Assembly: GCA_965216515.1 (NCBI GenBank)
Contig: OZ244173.1
Location: forward strand, 2,604,001-2,668,000
Reading direction: 5' to 3'
Source of the DNA: CAXMRP01 sp965216515
GTDB taxonomy: Bacteria; Pseudomonadota; Alphaproteobacteria; Rhizobiales; Afifellaceae
DNA length: 64,000 bases
Below, piece after piece: positions 9,610 through 17,500 of the stretch. The translations under genes and the position numbers were made by a program. The notes beneath the pieces were generated by a model, which did not search any database, had not been told where the DNA came from, and saw only the letters and a list, made by a program, of their open reading frames with translations. Position 1 is the first letter of the stretch. Every line of letters begins with the position of its first letter.

Positions 9610-10293
9610 TTACGCGACGTTCTTGCCGGCGGTCCGCGTATCGGCCGACCGCACGGCGTCGAAAAACTGCAATATGCGGCCGGGGTCCTTGCGGCCCGGT
9701 TCCGCCTCAATTCCCGAAGACACATCGACGCCCGGCGCCCCGGTTGTTGTCAGCGCCATCGCCACATTGCCGGCATTGAGGCCGCCGGCCAACAGCCACG
9801 GCACGCCGGGGTCAAAGCCGGCAAGCAGCGACCAGTCGAACGTCACCCCGAACCCGCCCGGCCGGGTTGCCGATTTCGGCGCTTTGGCATCCACCAGGAT
9901 CATGTCGCAAACGGCCGCATAGTCGGGAATGGCATCGAGGTCATCTGCCGACGATACGCCGATCGCCTTCATGGCGCGACAACCGGTCTTGCGGCGAAGG
10001 TCGGCGACCGCCGCCGGCGATTCCGAGCCATGGAACTGGATCAGGTCCGGCGCCACCCGGCCGACGATTTCGCGGACCAGATCAAGCGACGGATCGACCA
10101 CCACCGCCACCGTCATGACGTTTGTGCGCCCGGCCGCCCGCGCGTGATCGCACAGCGCCGCCGCCTCGTCGACAGTGATGTTGCGCGGGCTGGGCGGAAA
10201 CAAGACGAAACCGACCAGCGCGGCGCCGGCCTCCAGCGCCGCATCCACATCGGCGAATGTCCGCAATCCACACGTTTTCACGAGCGTCGTCAT
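9610..10293 (-). CDS. trpF: Phosphoribosylanthranilate isomerase
   Basis: This 227-residue TIM-barrel protein carries out the Amadori rearrangement of phosphoribosylanthranilate in tryptophan synthesis. The catalytic cysteine is C8 in VKTCGLRTFADVD and the catalytic aspartate lies in MILVDAKAPKS. The phosphate-binding end is LLAGGLNAGNVA and GVDVSSGIE. ATG 10293 begins MTTLVKTCGL, the family's usual N-terminus. It is the first gene of the trp set; trpB follows after 16 bp. Upstream lies the hydrolase at 10358, so the trp cluster may share its promoter or have one of its own in the 64-bp gap. Confidence 0.96.
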   Translation of the reverse strand: MTTLVKTCGLRTFADVDAALEAGAALVGFVLFPPSPRNITVDEAAALCDHARAAGRTNVMTVAVVVDPSLDLVREIVGRVAPDLIQFHGSESPAAVADLRRKTGCRAMKAIGVSSADDLDAIPDYAAVCDMILVDAKAPKSATRPGGFGVTFDWSLLAGFDPGVPWLLAGGLNAGNVAMALTTTGAPGVDVSSGIEAEPGRKDPGRILQFFDAVRSADTRTAGKNVA

Positions 10294-10357
10294 GGCGCTG
10301 CCACTGGCATGAATCCGATCCAATGTCCAACCACATCGCAACGTCCAGTCCGGCCGG

Positions 10358-11206
10358 TCAGTCCGCCGCGGCCTCCGGCGCAGCCGTGACGCTCCGGATT
10401 GCCGGGAAATCGACGACAATCCGGACCAGCCGTTCAAGGTCCTGGGGACGCGACAGGCGGTGATCGCCATCGCGCACCAGTGTCAGCACCCCCTCCTCAT
10501 GGGCAAGCCGTTCAAGGATCCCTGCCGCGTGCCGCCAGGGCACGTCGGTATCTTTCATGCCCTGAATGATGTGGATCGGACAATTGGTCACAATCAGGTC
10601 GTCGCCGAACAGATGTTGTTTGCCGTCCTCGATCAGCGTTCGGGTGAGCACGTAGGGCTCATCGGAATAGTCCGACGGCTGCCGGTAGACCCCGTCGGTC
10701 ATCAGCGCGGCGCGAGCGTCCGCGTCGAACAGATCCCACATCAGGTCCTTGGTCATGTCGATCGCCGGGGCGATCAGCACCAGGCCGGCAAGGCGGTCCG
10801 ACCGCCCGGTTTCCGCCAGCCGCCTGGCCAGAAGCAAGGCGATCCAGCCGCCCATGGACGAACCGACCACGATCTGCGCGCCTTCGGTGCACGCAGCGAA
10901 CACCGCCTCCGCCTCGTCCAGCCAGCGCGAAATGGTGCCGTCGGCGAACGATCCGTCCGAACTGCCATGCCCGGAATAGTCAAACCGTGTACATGCCCGC
11001 CCGGTATCCGCGGCCAGTTCGTCGAGCGCCAACGCTTTCGAACCTTCCATGTCGGACTTGAACCCGCCAAGCCAGAACAGACCCGGCGCGTCAGGCTGCT
11101 TGGACGCCGCCCGGCGTCTGCGCACCGCAATCCGGCGCGTCTCGGCGCCGGAGCCGACCGGCAGGTGCAACAGTTCAGGTGTCGTGGCTTCGGCGAATTT
11201 GCTCAT
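10358..11206 (-). CDS. Alpha/beta hydrolase, ABHD10-like
   Basis: This 282-residue serine hydrolase is cytoplasmic with no signal peptide. The fold markers are FWLGGFKSDMEGSKA (oxyanion region, very like mitochondrial ABHD10), RFDYSGHGSSDG, the nucleophile elbow VGSSMGGW with S117, GMKDTDVPW carrying the acid, and DGDHRLSRPQ carrying the histidine. ABHD10 is an acyl-protein/acyl-glucuronide thioesterase in animals; the bacterial substrate is unknown. ATG 11206 is chosen over a longer frame that runs into infC on the other strand. It is transcribed away from infC and ends 64 bp before trpF. Confidence 0.85.
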   Translation of the reverse strand: MSKFAEATTPELLHLPVGSGAETRRIAVRRRRAASKQPDAPGLFWLGGFKSDMEGSKALALDELAADTGRACTRFDYSGHGSSDGSFADGTISRWLDEAEAVFAACTEGAQIVVGSSMGGWIALLLARRLAETGRSDRLAGLVLIAPAIDMTKDLMWDLFDADARAALMTDGVYRQPSDYSDEPYVLTRTLIEDGKQHLFGDDLIVTNCPIHIIQGMKDTDVPWRHAAGILERLAHEEGVLTLVRDGDHRLSRPQDLERLVRIVVDFPAIRSVTAAPEAAAD

Positions 11207-11334
11207 GGACGGCCTTTGGTACGGGACAGCCTTTGGGATCGACCGGGATATGGCGGCCGGGGAGCGCGCAGGCGCCTCCCGCCCGGCAGTTTGAACCGGC
11301 TTTTTGGCGATTGTCGACCGCCAGCCGGCAATTC

Positions 11335-11363
11335 TTGTTGCGTTGCCGGGCCTATGCGATAAT
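11335..11363 (+). promoter_or_regulatory. Promoter candidate for infC
   Basis: TTGTTG (11335-11340) and GATAAT (11358-11363) are separated by 17 bp in the divergent gap between the hydrolase gene and infC. The predicted transcript would have a leader of roughly 100 nt before the ATT start of infC. This is by inspection, without experimental support. Confidence 0.5.
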
Positions 11364-11473
11364 GAAGCGCTGTCGCGGTTGCCGGCCAGGAATTGCTGCC
11401 GGTTGTGTTCACCGGGCGTTTGTTCCGGATCGGACCGCGGCCCCGTTCGCGAATTGGAAAAGGAGATTTTGTC

Positions 11474-12115
11474 ATTCGCCGACCATATCGTGCACCTCCT
11501 CCGGTAAAGGAGGGCCCCCGCGTCAACGCGGAAATCACCGCCCAGGAAGTTCAACTTGTCGACCACGAAGGCAAACACCACGGCCCTGTGCCGATAGAAG
11601 AGGCGCTGGAGGTTGCAGCTGATGCCGGATTGGATCTGGTTGAAGTTGCGCCAAACTCCAAGCCGCCGGTGGTCAAGGTTCTCGACTTCGGCAAATACAA
11701 GTACCAGGCCCAAAAGAAGGCCGCCGAGGCGCGCAAGAAGCAGAAGACCGTCGACGTCAAGGAGATCAAGATGCGGCCGAACATCGACACGCACGACTAT
11801 GACGTGAAGATGCGCAACGCCCGGCGGTTCCTCGATGATGAGGACAAGGTCAAGGTCACCATGCGGTTTCGTGGCCGCGAAATGGCCCACCAGGAACTCG
11901 GTCTCGACCTGCTTCACAAAGTCCGCGATGAACTGGCGGAAATTTCCAAGGTCGAATTCGAACCGAAGATGGAAGGCCGCCAGATGATCATGATTTTGGC
12001 GCCTGTCCCCATGACGCCGGCCCAGAAGGCGGCGCGCAAGGCGAAGGAGCAGGCGGCCGAAATCGCCGGTGAATCAGTGGCGCCGTCCGAAGGGGCCGAT
12101 GCGGCCGCCCCGTAA
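11474..12115 (+). CDS. infC: Translation initiation factor IF-3 (ATT start)
   Basis: This 213-residue IF-3 binds the 30S subunit, prevents 50S joining and proofreads the start codon. The N-domain begins RRPYRAPPPVKEGPRVNAEI, the linker is YKYQAQKKAAEARKKQK, and the C-domain contains VTMRFRGREMAHQELG and GRQMIMILAP. No ATG, GTG or TTG in the reading frame sits near the conserved N-terminus. Instead AGGAG (11461-11465) lies exactly eight bases before an in-frame ATT at 11474. ATT (AUU) is the classic infC start, which lets IF-3 repress its own translation. The C-terminus carries an Ala/Glu-rich tail of about 30 residues. rpmI and rplT follow. Confidence 0.93.
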   Translation: MRRPYRAPPPVKEGPRVNAEITAQEVQLVDHEGKHHGPVPIEEALEVAADAGLDLVEVAPNSKPPVVKVLDFGKYKYQAQKKAAEARKKQKTVDVKEIKMRPNIDTHDYDVKMRNARRFLDDEDKVKVTMRFRGREMAHQELGLDLLHKVRDELAEISKVEFEPKMEGRQMIMILAPVPMTPAQKAARKAKEQAAEIAGESVAPSEGADAAAP

Positions 12116-12172
12116 GTTGAATTTCAGACTGGTTGCGGCAGGACCTTCCGTTTGCCACGAACGGCATGCGGC

Positions 12173-12201
12173 TTGCCATGTTGCGGGCGCATCGTTATAA
12201 G
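12173..12201 (+). promoter_or_regulatory. Promoter candidate for rpmI-rplT
   Basis: TTGCCA (12173-12178) and TATAAG (12196-12201) are separated by 17 bp in the 228-bp gap after infC. Transcription from here would give a leader of about 135 nt before rpmI, containing several GC-rich inverted repeats. L20-responsive leaders are known at this position in other bacteria; I cannot confirm such a fold here by eye. Confidence 0.5.
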
Positions 12202-12343
12202 CCCGCTGCCGGATCGCCCGGCTCCGGAGACTTCCGGTAAGGGCATGCCGTGGCGATCCTGAATGCTCATGACAGTTGCTCATGAACCGAGCCGAACCGG
12301 CATCGGCTGCAATCGGCCGGTGTCGCAGTGGAAGGAGAGCAAA

Positions 12344-12544
12344 ATGCCCAAGTTGAAGACCAAGTCGGGTGCCAAGAAGCGATTCAAGGTAACCGCAACC
12401 GGCAAGATCAAGGTCGCCCAGGCCGGCAAACGCCACGGCATGATCAAGCGCACGCGCAAGTTCATCCGCAAGGCGCGTGGCACATCGGTGCTTTCCGATC
12501 AGGATGCGCGGATTGTGCGCAAATTCCTGCCGTATCAACGCTGA
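12344..12544 (+). CDS. rpmI: Ribosomal protein L35 (bL35)
   Basis: This 66-residue basic protein of the 50S subunit begins MPKLKTKSGAKKRFKVTATG and ends VRKFLPYQR, the family signature. GAAGGAG precedes the ATG at 12344 by about seven bases, so the longer upstream in-frame start is rejected. rplT follows after 18 bp. Confidence 0.97.
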   Translation: MPKLKTKSGAKKRFKVTATGKIKVAQAGKRHGMIKRTRKFIRKARGTSVLSDQDARIVRKFLPYQR

Positions 12545-12562
12545 GCGAAGGGAGACAGGATC

Positions 12563-12964
12563 ATGGCACGTGTGAAACGGGGCGTGACGGCCCATGCTCG
12601 CCACAAGAAGGTTATCAAGCAGGCCAAGGGCTACTACGGCCGGCGCAAGAACACCATTCGCGCCGCCAAGCAGGCTGTCGAGCGGGCGGCGCAGTATTCC
12701 TATCGCGATCGCCGCGCCCGCAAGCGCAATTTCCGCGCCCTGTGGATTCAGCGCATCAATGCGGCCGCGCGCCAGAACGGCCTGACATATGGCCGCATGG
12801 TCGATGGGCTCAACAAGGCCGGGATCGAGATCGATCGCAAGGTTCTCGCCGATCTCGCCGTCAATGAGCCGGCCGCGTTTGCGGAGTTGGCGGAAAAGGC
12901 CAGGACGGCGCTCGCCTATCTCAAGGAAATAAATCCCAGCGAGTTTACCGCCGCTGTTCGCTAG
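12563..12964 (+). CDS. rplT: Ribosomal protein L20 (bL20)
   Basis: This 133-residue 50S assembly protein is also the usual autoregulator of the rpmI-rplT operon. The start MARVKRGVTAHARHKKVIKQ and the motif AKGYYGRRKNTIRAAKQAVE are diagnostic; the C-terminal globular part has AALNGLTYGRMV-type sequence (here ARQNGLTYGRMVDGLNKAG). The length is slightly above the typical 118-120 residues because of a short C-terminal extension. A strong terminator follows 25 bp after the stop. Confidence 0.97.
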   Translation: MARVKRGVTAHARHKKVIKQAKGYYGRRKNTIRAAKQAVERAAQYSYRDRRARKRNFRALWIQRINAAARQNGLTYGRMVDGLNKAGIEIDRKVLADLAVNEPAAFAELAEKARTALAYLKEINPSEFTAAVR

Positions 12965-12988
12965 CAGCGGCCCCGAACCGACGTTTGC

Positions 12989-13015
12989 AAAGGGGTGGCG
13001 CTGCCGCCCCTTTTT
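12989..13015 (+). terminator. Rho-independent terminator after rplT
   Basis: An 11-bp stem (12989-12999 with 13003-13013, one G-U pair) closes a GCT loop and runs into T residues. The arms are AAAGGGGTGGC and GCCGCCCCTTT. It separates the L35-L20 transcript from pheST. Confidence 0.85.
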
Positions 13016-13070
13016 GTTTGGCGCTTCTCTTGTGCCGATATGCTGAAACCCGTCACAGGGACTGGACGAC

Positions 13071-14159
13071 ATGACACCGAACGAAGACCTCGACGCGCTG
13101 GAAGCGAAGATCCGGGCCGCGATCGCCGCCGCCGCCGATGAACGGGCGCTGGAGGATGTCCGCGTCACCGCGTTGGGCAAGAAGGGATCTGTTTCCGAAA
13201 GGTTGAAATCCCTGGGACGCATGACTCCGGACGAACGAAAGGTCGCCGGCCCGCTTCTCAATGGCCTGAAGACCGGCATCGCCGCAGCGATCGAGGCGCG
13301 GCGGACGGAGCTTCATCACGCTGCGCTTGAGGCCCGGTTGAAGACCGAACGGCTTGACGTGACATTGCCGGCACGGCCGGAGCCTGTCGGCACGGTCCAT
13401 CCGGTTACGCAGGTTTGGGAAGAGGCGGTGCAGATATTCGCCGCCATGGATTTCGATGTCGCAGAAGGGCCGCATATCGAAAGCGACTGGTACAATTTCG
13501 GCGCGCTCAACATGCCCGACGACCACCCCGCGCGTCAGGAGCATGACACCTTCTATTTTCATCCGCGGACGGGCTCCGGCGAGCGCAAGGTGCTGCGCAC
13601 CCATACGTCTCCGGTCCAGATCCGCACCATGGAGGAAGCCGAACCGCCGATCCGGATCATCGCGCCCGGCCGCACGTTTCGCTCCGATTCCGACATGACC
13701 CACACGCCGATGTTCCACCAGATCGAGGGGCTGGTCATCGATGAGGGGACGCATATGGGCCATTTGAAGGGTTGTCTGGAAGCCTTCTGCAAGGCCTATT
13801 TTGAAGTCGATGAGGTGAAGATGCGGTTCCGCCCCTCGCACTTCCCTTTCACCGAGCCGTCTATGGAAGTCGACATCGGCTGTTCCTGGGAGGGTGGGGA
13901 GCTGAAGATCGGCGTCGGCGACAGATGGATGGAAATTCTCGGCTCCGGCATGGTCCACCCCAACGTCGTGCGTGCCGGCGGCCTCGATCCCGACCGCTTT
14001 CAGGGTTTCGCCTTCGGCATGGGGATCGACCGTATCGCGATGTTGAAATACGGCATGCCGGACCTGCGCGCCTTTTTCGAAGCCGATATCCGGTGGCTGC
14101 GGCATTATGGGTTTCAGCCGCTCGACGTGCCGACGCTGGCTGAGGGGTTGAGCCGATGA
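13071..14159 (+). CDS. pheS: Phenylalanyl-tRNA synthetase alpha subunit
   Basis: This 362-residue catalytic subunit of the (alpha-beta)2 enzyme charges tRNA-Phe. The N-terminal coiled coil is followed by the class II core: HPVTQVWEEAVQIF, the motif 2 region LLRTHTSPVQIRTM-like sequence (VLRTHTSPVQIRTMEEAE), FRPSHFPFTEPSMEVDI for Phe binding, and motif 3 GFAFGMGIDRIAMLKYGM. The start ATG at 13071 lies 55 bp after the rplT terminator. The stop overlaps pheT as ATGA. Confidence 0.97.
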   Translation: MTPNEDLDALEAKIRAAIAAAADERALEDVRVTALGKKGSVSERLKSLGRMTPDERKVAGPLLNGLKTGIAAAIEARRTELHHAALEARLKTERLDVTLPARPEPVGTVHPVTQVWEEAVQIFAAMDFDVAEGPHIESDWYNFGALNMPDDHPARQEHDTFYFHPRTGSGERKVLRTHTSPVQIRTMEEAEPPIRIIAPGRTFRSDSDMTHTPMFHQIEGLVIDEGTHMGHLKGCLEAFCKAYFEVDEVKMRFRPSHFPFTEPSMEVDIGCSWEGGELKIGVGDRWMEILGSGMVHPNVVRAGGLDPDRFQGFAFGMGIDRIAMLKYGMPDLRAFFEADIRWLRHYGFQPLDVPTLAEGLSR

Positions 14160-16576
14160 AATTCACCGTTTCCTGGTTGAAGGATTTCCTCGACACCGAG
14201 GCCAGTGCGGCCGAAATCGCCGAAGCGCTGACAGCCGTCGGCCTGGAGCTGGAATCTCTTCATGATCCGGCCGACGAGCTGGCGCCCTTCACCATCGCCC
14301 GGGTGATCGAGGCCCGTCAGCATCCCAATGCGGACCGGCTGCGGGTCTGCATCGTCGATACCGGCGACGGCGGCGCGCCGGTCCAGGTGGTCTGCGGCGC
14401 CCCCAACGCCCGTACGGGCCTGGTCGGCGTATTCGCCCCGCCCGGCACCCATATTCCCGGTACCGCCATGGACCTGAAGCCCGGCGTCATTCGCGGCGAG
14501 GCGTCGAACGGCATGCTGTGTTCGGAACGCGAACTGCGGATTTCCGACGACCACGAGGGCATTATCGATCTGCCCGCCGATGCGCCGCTCGGCGCCGGCT
14601 TTGCCGATTATGCGGGTTTGAGCGATCCGGTTATCGACATCGGCGTCACCCCCAACCGGCCCGACGCGCTGGGCGTCTACGGCATCGCCCGCGATCTGGC
14701 GGCCAAGGGGCTTGGCACCCTGAAGCCGCCGACGATCGAACCGGTCGCCGGTGCCTTCAAGAGCCCGATATCGGTCAGCCTGCGCTTCGATGATCCCGAC
14801 AACGGTCCCTGCCCGCTGTTTGTCGGTCGCTATATTCGCGGTGTCAAAAACGGGCCATCGCCGGCACGAATCCGGAACCTGTTGCGCGCGGTCGGTCTGC
14901 GGCCGATTTCCGCCCTGGTCGATATCACGAACTACATGACGCTGACTTATGGCCGTCCGCTTCACGTGTTCGACGCCGACAAGGTGACCGGCGACATCCA
15001 TGCCCGTCTCGCCGGTGCCGGCGAGGAGATTGCCGCCCTTGATGGCAAGACCTACGCCCTGGATACGACGATGACGGTGATTGCCGATGAGGCCGGCCCG
15101 GAGGCGATCGGCGGGGTGATGGGCGGCGAGGCATCGGGCTGTACCGGCGAAACCGTCAACGTCTTTCTGGAATCGGCCTGGTTCGATCCGATTCGCACGG
15201 CCGCCACCGGCCGTCGGCTCGGCATAATTTCCGACGCCCGATACCGCTTTGAACGCGGTGTCGATCCCCTGTTCACCGAGCCCGGCGCGGAGATCGCGAC
15301 GCGGATGATCCTCGAACTGTGCGGCGGCGAGGCATCGCAACTCGTGGTCGCCGGGGCGCCGCCCGTGCGCGACGCCCGCTTCGATCTCCGGCTCGATCGC
15401 GTGAAGACGCTGGCCGGTGTTGAAATACCTGCGGACACGCAACGCCGGATCCTTGCCCGGCTCGGTTTTGAGCCCGGCGATGCAGGCGCCGCAGAGACCG
15501 GCACCGTGTCCGTCGCGGTGCCGTCCTGGCGGCCTGACATTCACGGCGAGGCGGATCTTGTCGAGGAAATCACCCGCATCCACGGATATGACACCATCGC
15601 GAATGTCTCCATGCCGCGCCTGCGCGATGTCACCCGGCCTTCGATTTCGCCTTTGCAGCGTCGCCGCTTCCAGACTGCGCGCGCACTGGCCGCCCGCGGG
15701 TTCAACGAGGCCGTCACCTGGTCGTTCCTGCCCCGTGCCCATGCGGAACTGTTCGGCGGCGGCCAGCCGGAGCTTGAACTGGCCAATCCGATTTCAAGCG
15801 AACTGTCCGACATGCGCCCCTCGCTGCTGCCGAATCTGATCGCTGCCGCCGGGCGCAATGCAGCGCGCGGGTTCGCCGACCTGGCGCTCAGCGAGGTCGG
15901 GCAGGTCTATCATGGCGACGAGCCGGAGCACGAGTTCATTCACGCTTCCGGGATCAGGACCGGCAATGCGGTCCCTCGCCACTGGGCGGGCGCCGCGCGC
16001 GCCGTCGATCTCTATGACGCCAAGGCCGATGTGCTGGCCGCGCTGAAAGCGGCGGGCGCGCCGGTGGCCAGCTTGCAGACGGTGGCGGCGGGCCCGGACT
16101 GGTACCATCCGGGCCGGGTCGGCACCGTCCGGCTCGGACCCAAGAACACGCTGGCCCGGTTTGGCGAGGTGCACCCCCGCATCCTCCACGCCCTGGATGT
16201 CGCCGCGCCGATGGTGGCGTTTGAGATCATGCTCGACAACATCCCGCTGCCGCGCGGCGCCCGCAAGGCCCGTCCGGCCCTGAACGCCTCCGATTTCCAG
16301 CCGGTCGTGCGCGATTTCGCTTTCGTCGTCGACCGCGAGGTTGCCGCCGACGCGCTGCTTCGCGCCGCCCGCGGCGCCGACAAGGCTCTGATCGCCGATG
16401 TGGCCGTCTTCGACACCTTTTCCGGCGCGGCCATCGGCGAAGGCCGGACATCGATCGCCATGGCGGTGACCTTGCAGCCCCGCGACCGGACACTGACGGA
16501 TGCGGAGATCGAGGCGGTCAGCGCCAGGATCGTCGCGGCGGTGGAAAAGGCGACCGGCGGCGCTCTGCGCGCCTGA
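14156..16576 (+). CDS. pheT: Phenylalanyl-tRNA synthetase beta subunit
   Basis: This 806-residue non-catalytic subunit binds and edits tRNA-Phe. It begins MKFTVSWLKDFLDTEAS. The EMAPII-like tRNA-binding domain lies at roughly 40-150 (VCGAPNARTGLVGVFAPPGT), followed by the B3/B4 editing domain, B5, the pseudo-catalytic domain with ELANPISSELSDMRPSLLP, and the C-terminal anticodon-binding domain (FQPVVRDFAFVVDREV). It is translationally coupled to pheS. No obvious terminator follows; downstream the sequence reaches the mobile element. Confidence 0.97.
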   Translation: MKFTVSWLKDFLDTEASAAEIAEALTAVGLELESLHDPADELAPFTIARVIEARQHPNADRLRVCIVDTGDGGAPVQVVCGAPNARTGLVGVFAPPGTHIPGTAMDLKPGVIRGEASNGMLCSERELRISDDHEGIIDLPADAPLGAGFADYAGLSDPVIDIGVTPNRPDALGVYGIARDLAAKGLGTLKPPTIEPVAGAFKSPISVSLRFDDPDNGPCPLFVGRYIRGVKNGPSPARIRNLLRAVGLRPISALVDITNYMTLTYGRPLHVFDADKVTGDIHARLAGAGEEIAALDGKTYALDTTMTVIADEAGPEAIGGVMGGEASGCTGETVNVFLESAWFDPIRTAATGRRLGIISDARYRFERGVDPLFTEPGAEIATRMILELCGGEASQLVVAGAPPVRDARFDLRLDRVKTLAGVEIPADTQRRILARLGFEPGDAGAAETGTVSVAVPSWRPDIHGEADLVEEITRIHGYDTIANVSMPRLRDVTRPSISPLQRRRFQTARALAARGFNEAVTWSFLPRAHAELFGGGQPELELANPISSELSDMRPSLLPNLIAAAGRNAARGFADLALSEVGQVYHGDEPEHEFIHASGIRTGNAVPRHWAGAARAVDLYDAKADVLAALKAAGAPVASLQTVAAGPDWYHPGRVGTVRLGPKNTLARFGEVHPRILHALDVAAPMVAFEIMLDNIPLPRGARKARPALNASDFQPVVRDFAFVVDREVAADALLRAARGADKALIADVAVFDTFSGAAIGEGRTSIAMAVTLQPRDRTLTDAEIEAVSARIVAAVEKATGGALRA

Positions 16577-16768
16577 GCGCGATCGCCCGGCCCGGCCGAA
16601 TGCACGGCGGTCTGTCGGGTGGTCGCCACCGACGTGGATCGGGACCGTCCGATCCGGACGCGCCGCCATGGGGACGGATCTGGCATTCGCTGTGAATTGT
16701 CACAGATCAGCCACATGAAACGTCTGGGATTTCAGGGCGTTGCCATTTGTGCACGCTCCGTTCCGCCA

Positions 16769-16776
16769 CATTGTGG
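16769..16776. repeat. Target-site duplication, left copy (CATTGTGG)
   Basis: CATTGTGG at 16769-16776 immediately precedes the left inverted repeat and recurs in the same orientation immediately after the right repeat (19871-19878). Bases on either side differ, so the duplication is exactly 8 bp. IS1-family elements are known to make 8-9 bp duplications. Confidence 0.85.
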
Positions 16777-16788
16777 GGTGCTGTCCTA
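16777..16788 (+). repeat. Left terminal inverted repeat of the transposon
   Basis: GGTGCTGTCCTA matches the right end (19859-19870) as a perfect inverted copy. Beyond base 12 the similarity fades after two more shared T residues. Confidence 0.85.
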
Positions 16789-16797
16789 ATTAGGACA
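16782..16797. repeat. 16-bp perfect palindrome at the left end
   Basis: TGTCCTAATTAGGACA is its own complement. Its right half AATTAGGACA recurs directly at 19836-19845 near the other end, and GGGACAC/TTTGTCC motifs follow at 16814-16827. A subterminal transposase-binding array is the likely meaning, inferred only from repetition and position. Confidence 0.6.
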
Positions 16798-17023
16798 AAC
16801 AGGGAATGAGATTGGGACACTTTGTCCGTGAGTTTTTCCTGTGAATTGAGGGGATTCTCGTTGATTCCGGAATTTGTTATGATTCGTTTGCCAGCCCGCA
16901 CTTAAACTGGTTGGACTGCTGAGTGTGCAACACGGTGAAATTCTGCCAGCCGTAGCTTCATCGAAGGGCGGATGAAGTGCTATGTGGGGTTCAAGGCAGG
17001 CCCCACCACACTTGGAAATGATG

Positions 17024-17048
17024 GGCGGCTCCCGGCCCAGGAGCCGCC
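17024..17048 (-). terminator. Hairpin just beyond the passenger gene 17052-17468
   Basis: Perfect 9-bp arms GGCGGCTCC (17024-17032) and GGAGCCGCC (17040-17048) lie three bases past the stop of the minus-strand gene. There is no strong T tract on the minus strand, so it may be a weak terminator or an RNA-stabilising stem. Confidence 0.45.
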
Positions 17049-17051
17049 TGT

Positions 17052-17468
17052 CTACTTGTTTAAATAATCCCGAATTATTCGAGACTTGTGTACACGCCGT
17101 TCTTCTTGACGTGGATTCGTCCGGTGGAGTGTTGAAATCCAGGCCTCACTGCCGCCTTCCACCGCCTTAATACCAGCAAGATAAAGTTCGCCGTTTTCTG
17201 GGTGGGTTTGGAAAACAGTGACACAGTTGCGGCGTTTTGGGTCAGCCAAATACCGACCATCTTTAATCAGGTAAGGAAGATAGAGTAGTTGTCGGCTGGT
17301 GACGCGAACGTGTTTTCCTGCTATCTTGAAGAATTCTTTTGTACCGAGGAAAACAATTGCGGGGTGGCAACCGAGATACTTAGCAACTTCCCGCGGCAAG
17401 TCACCAACTGCGACGCTTGGCCGGTGACCTGCTGCGAGTTCCATTAATTGACTCAGTTCAAGTGGCAT
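17052..17468 (-). CDS. Passenger protein, possible PBECR-type nuclease
   Basis: This 138-residue basic protein has no signal peptide or membrane segment. I do not recognise it firmly. The second half has a layout reminiscent of phage-Barnase-EndoU-colicin E5/D-RelE-like nucleases: a strand with TKEFFKIAGKH, LLYLPYLIKDGRYL, then alternating strands VTVFQ, ELYLAGIKAV, and a terminal AWISTLHRTN with candidate catalytic H, R, S and T residues. That fold includes RNA- and tRNA-cleaving toxins, but the match is by pattern only. It starts 32 bp after the transposase stop on the same strand, with only a weak A-rich ribosome site. Its base composition is less GC-rich than that of the host genes. It could also be an unrelated small transposon protein. 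Confidence 0.55.
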   Translation of the reverse strand: MPLELSQLMELAAGHRPSVAVGDLPREVAKYLGCHPAIVFLGTKEFFKIAGKHVRVTSRQLLYLPYLIKDGRYLADPKRRNCVTVFQTHPENGELYLAGIKAVEGGSEAWISTLHRTNPRQEERRVHKSRIIRDYLNK

Positions 17469-17500
17469 TCTTTTTAATACTGCAATGGCGGCTTGAAGTC

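Larger units (their letters stand above)
16577..17051. other. Gene-free stretch: end of pheT region plus left end of the mobile element
   Basis: About 190 bp of ordinary chromosomal spacer follows pheT, ending in the target duplication at 16769-16776. From 16777 the sequence becomes visibly less GC-rich and contains the element's left inverted repeat, repeated TGTCC/GGACA motifs to about 16827, a stem at 16984-17013 with arms TGTGGGG and CCCCACCACA, and the hairpin at 17024-17048. I see no credible coding region here. Confidence 0.7.

Noticed and set aside
16782..16797. Palindrome taken as the actual end of a second IS
   Set aside because: The 8-bp duplication and the matching right end place the border at 16777, five bases outside the palindrome; no second transposase is present.
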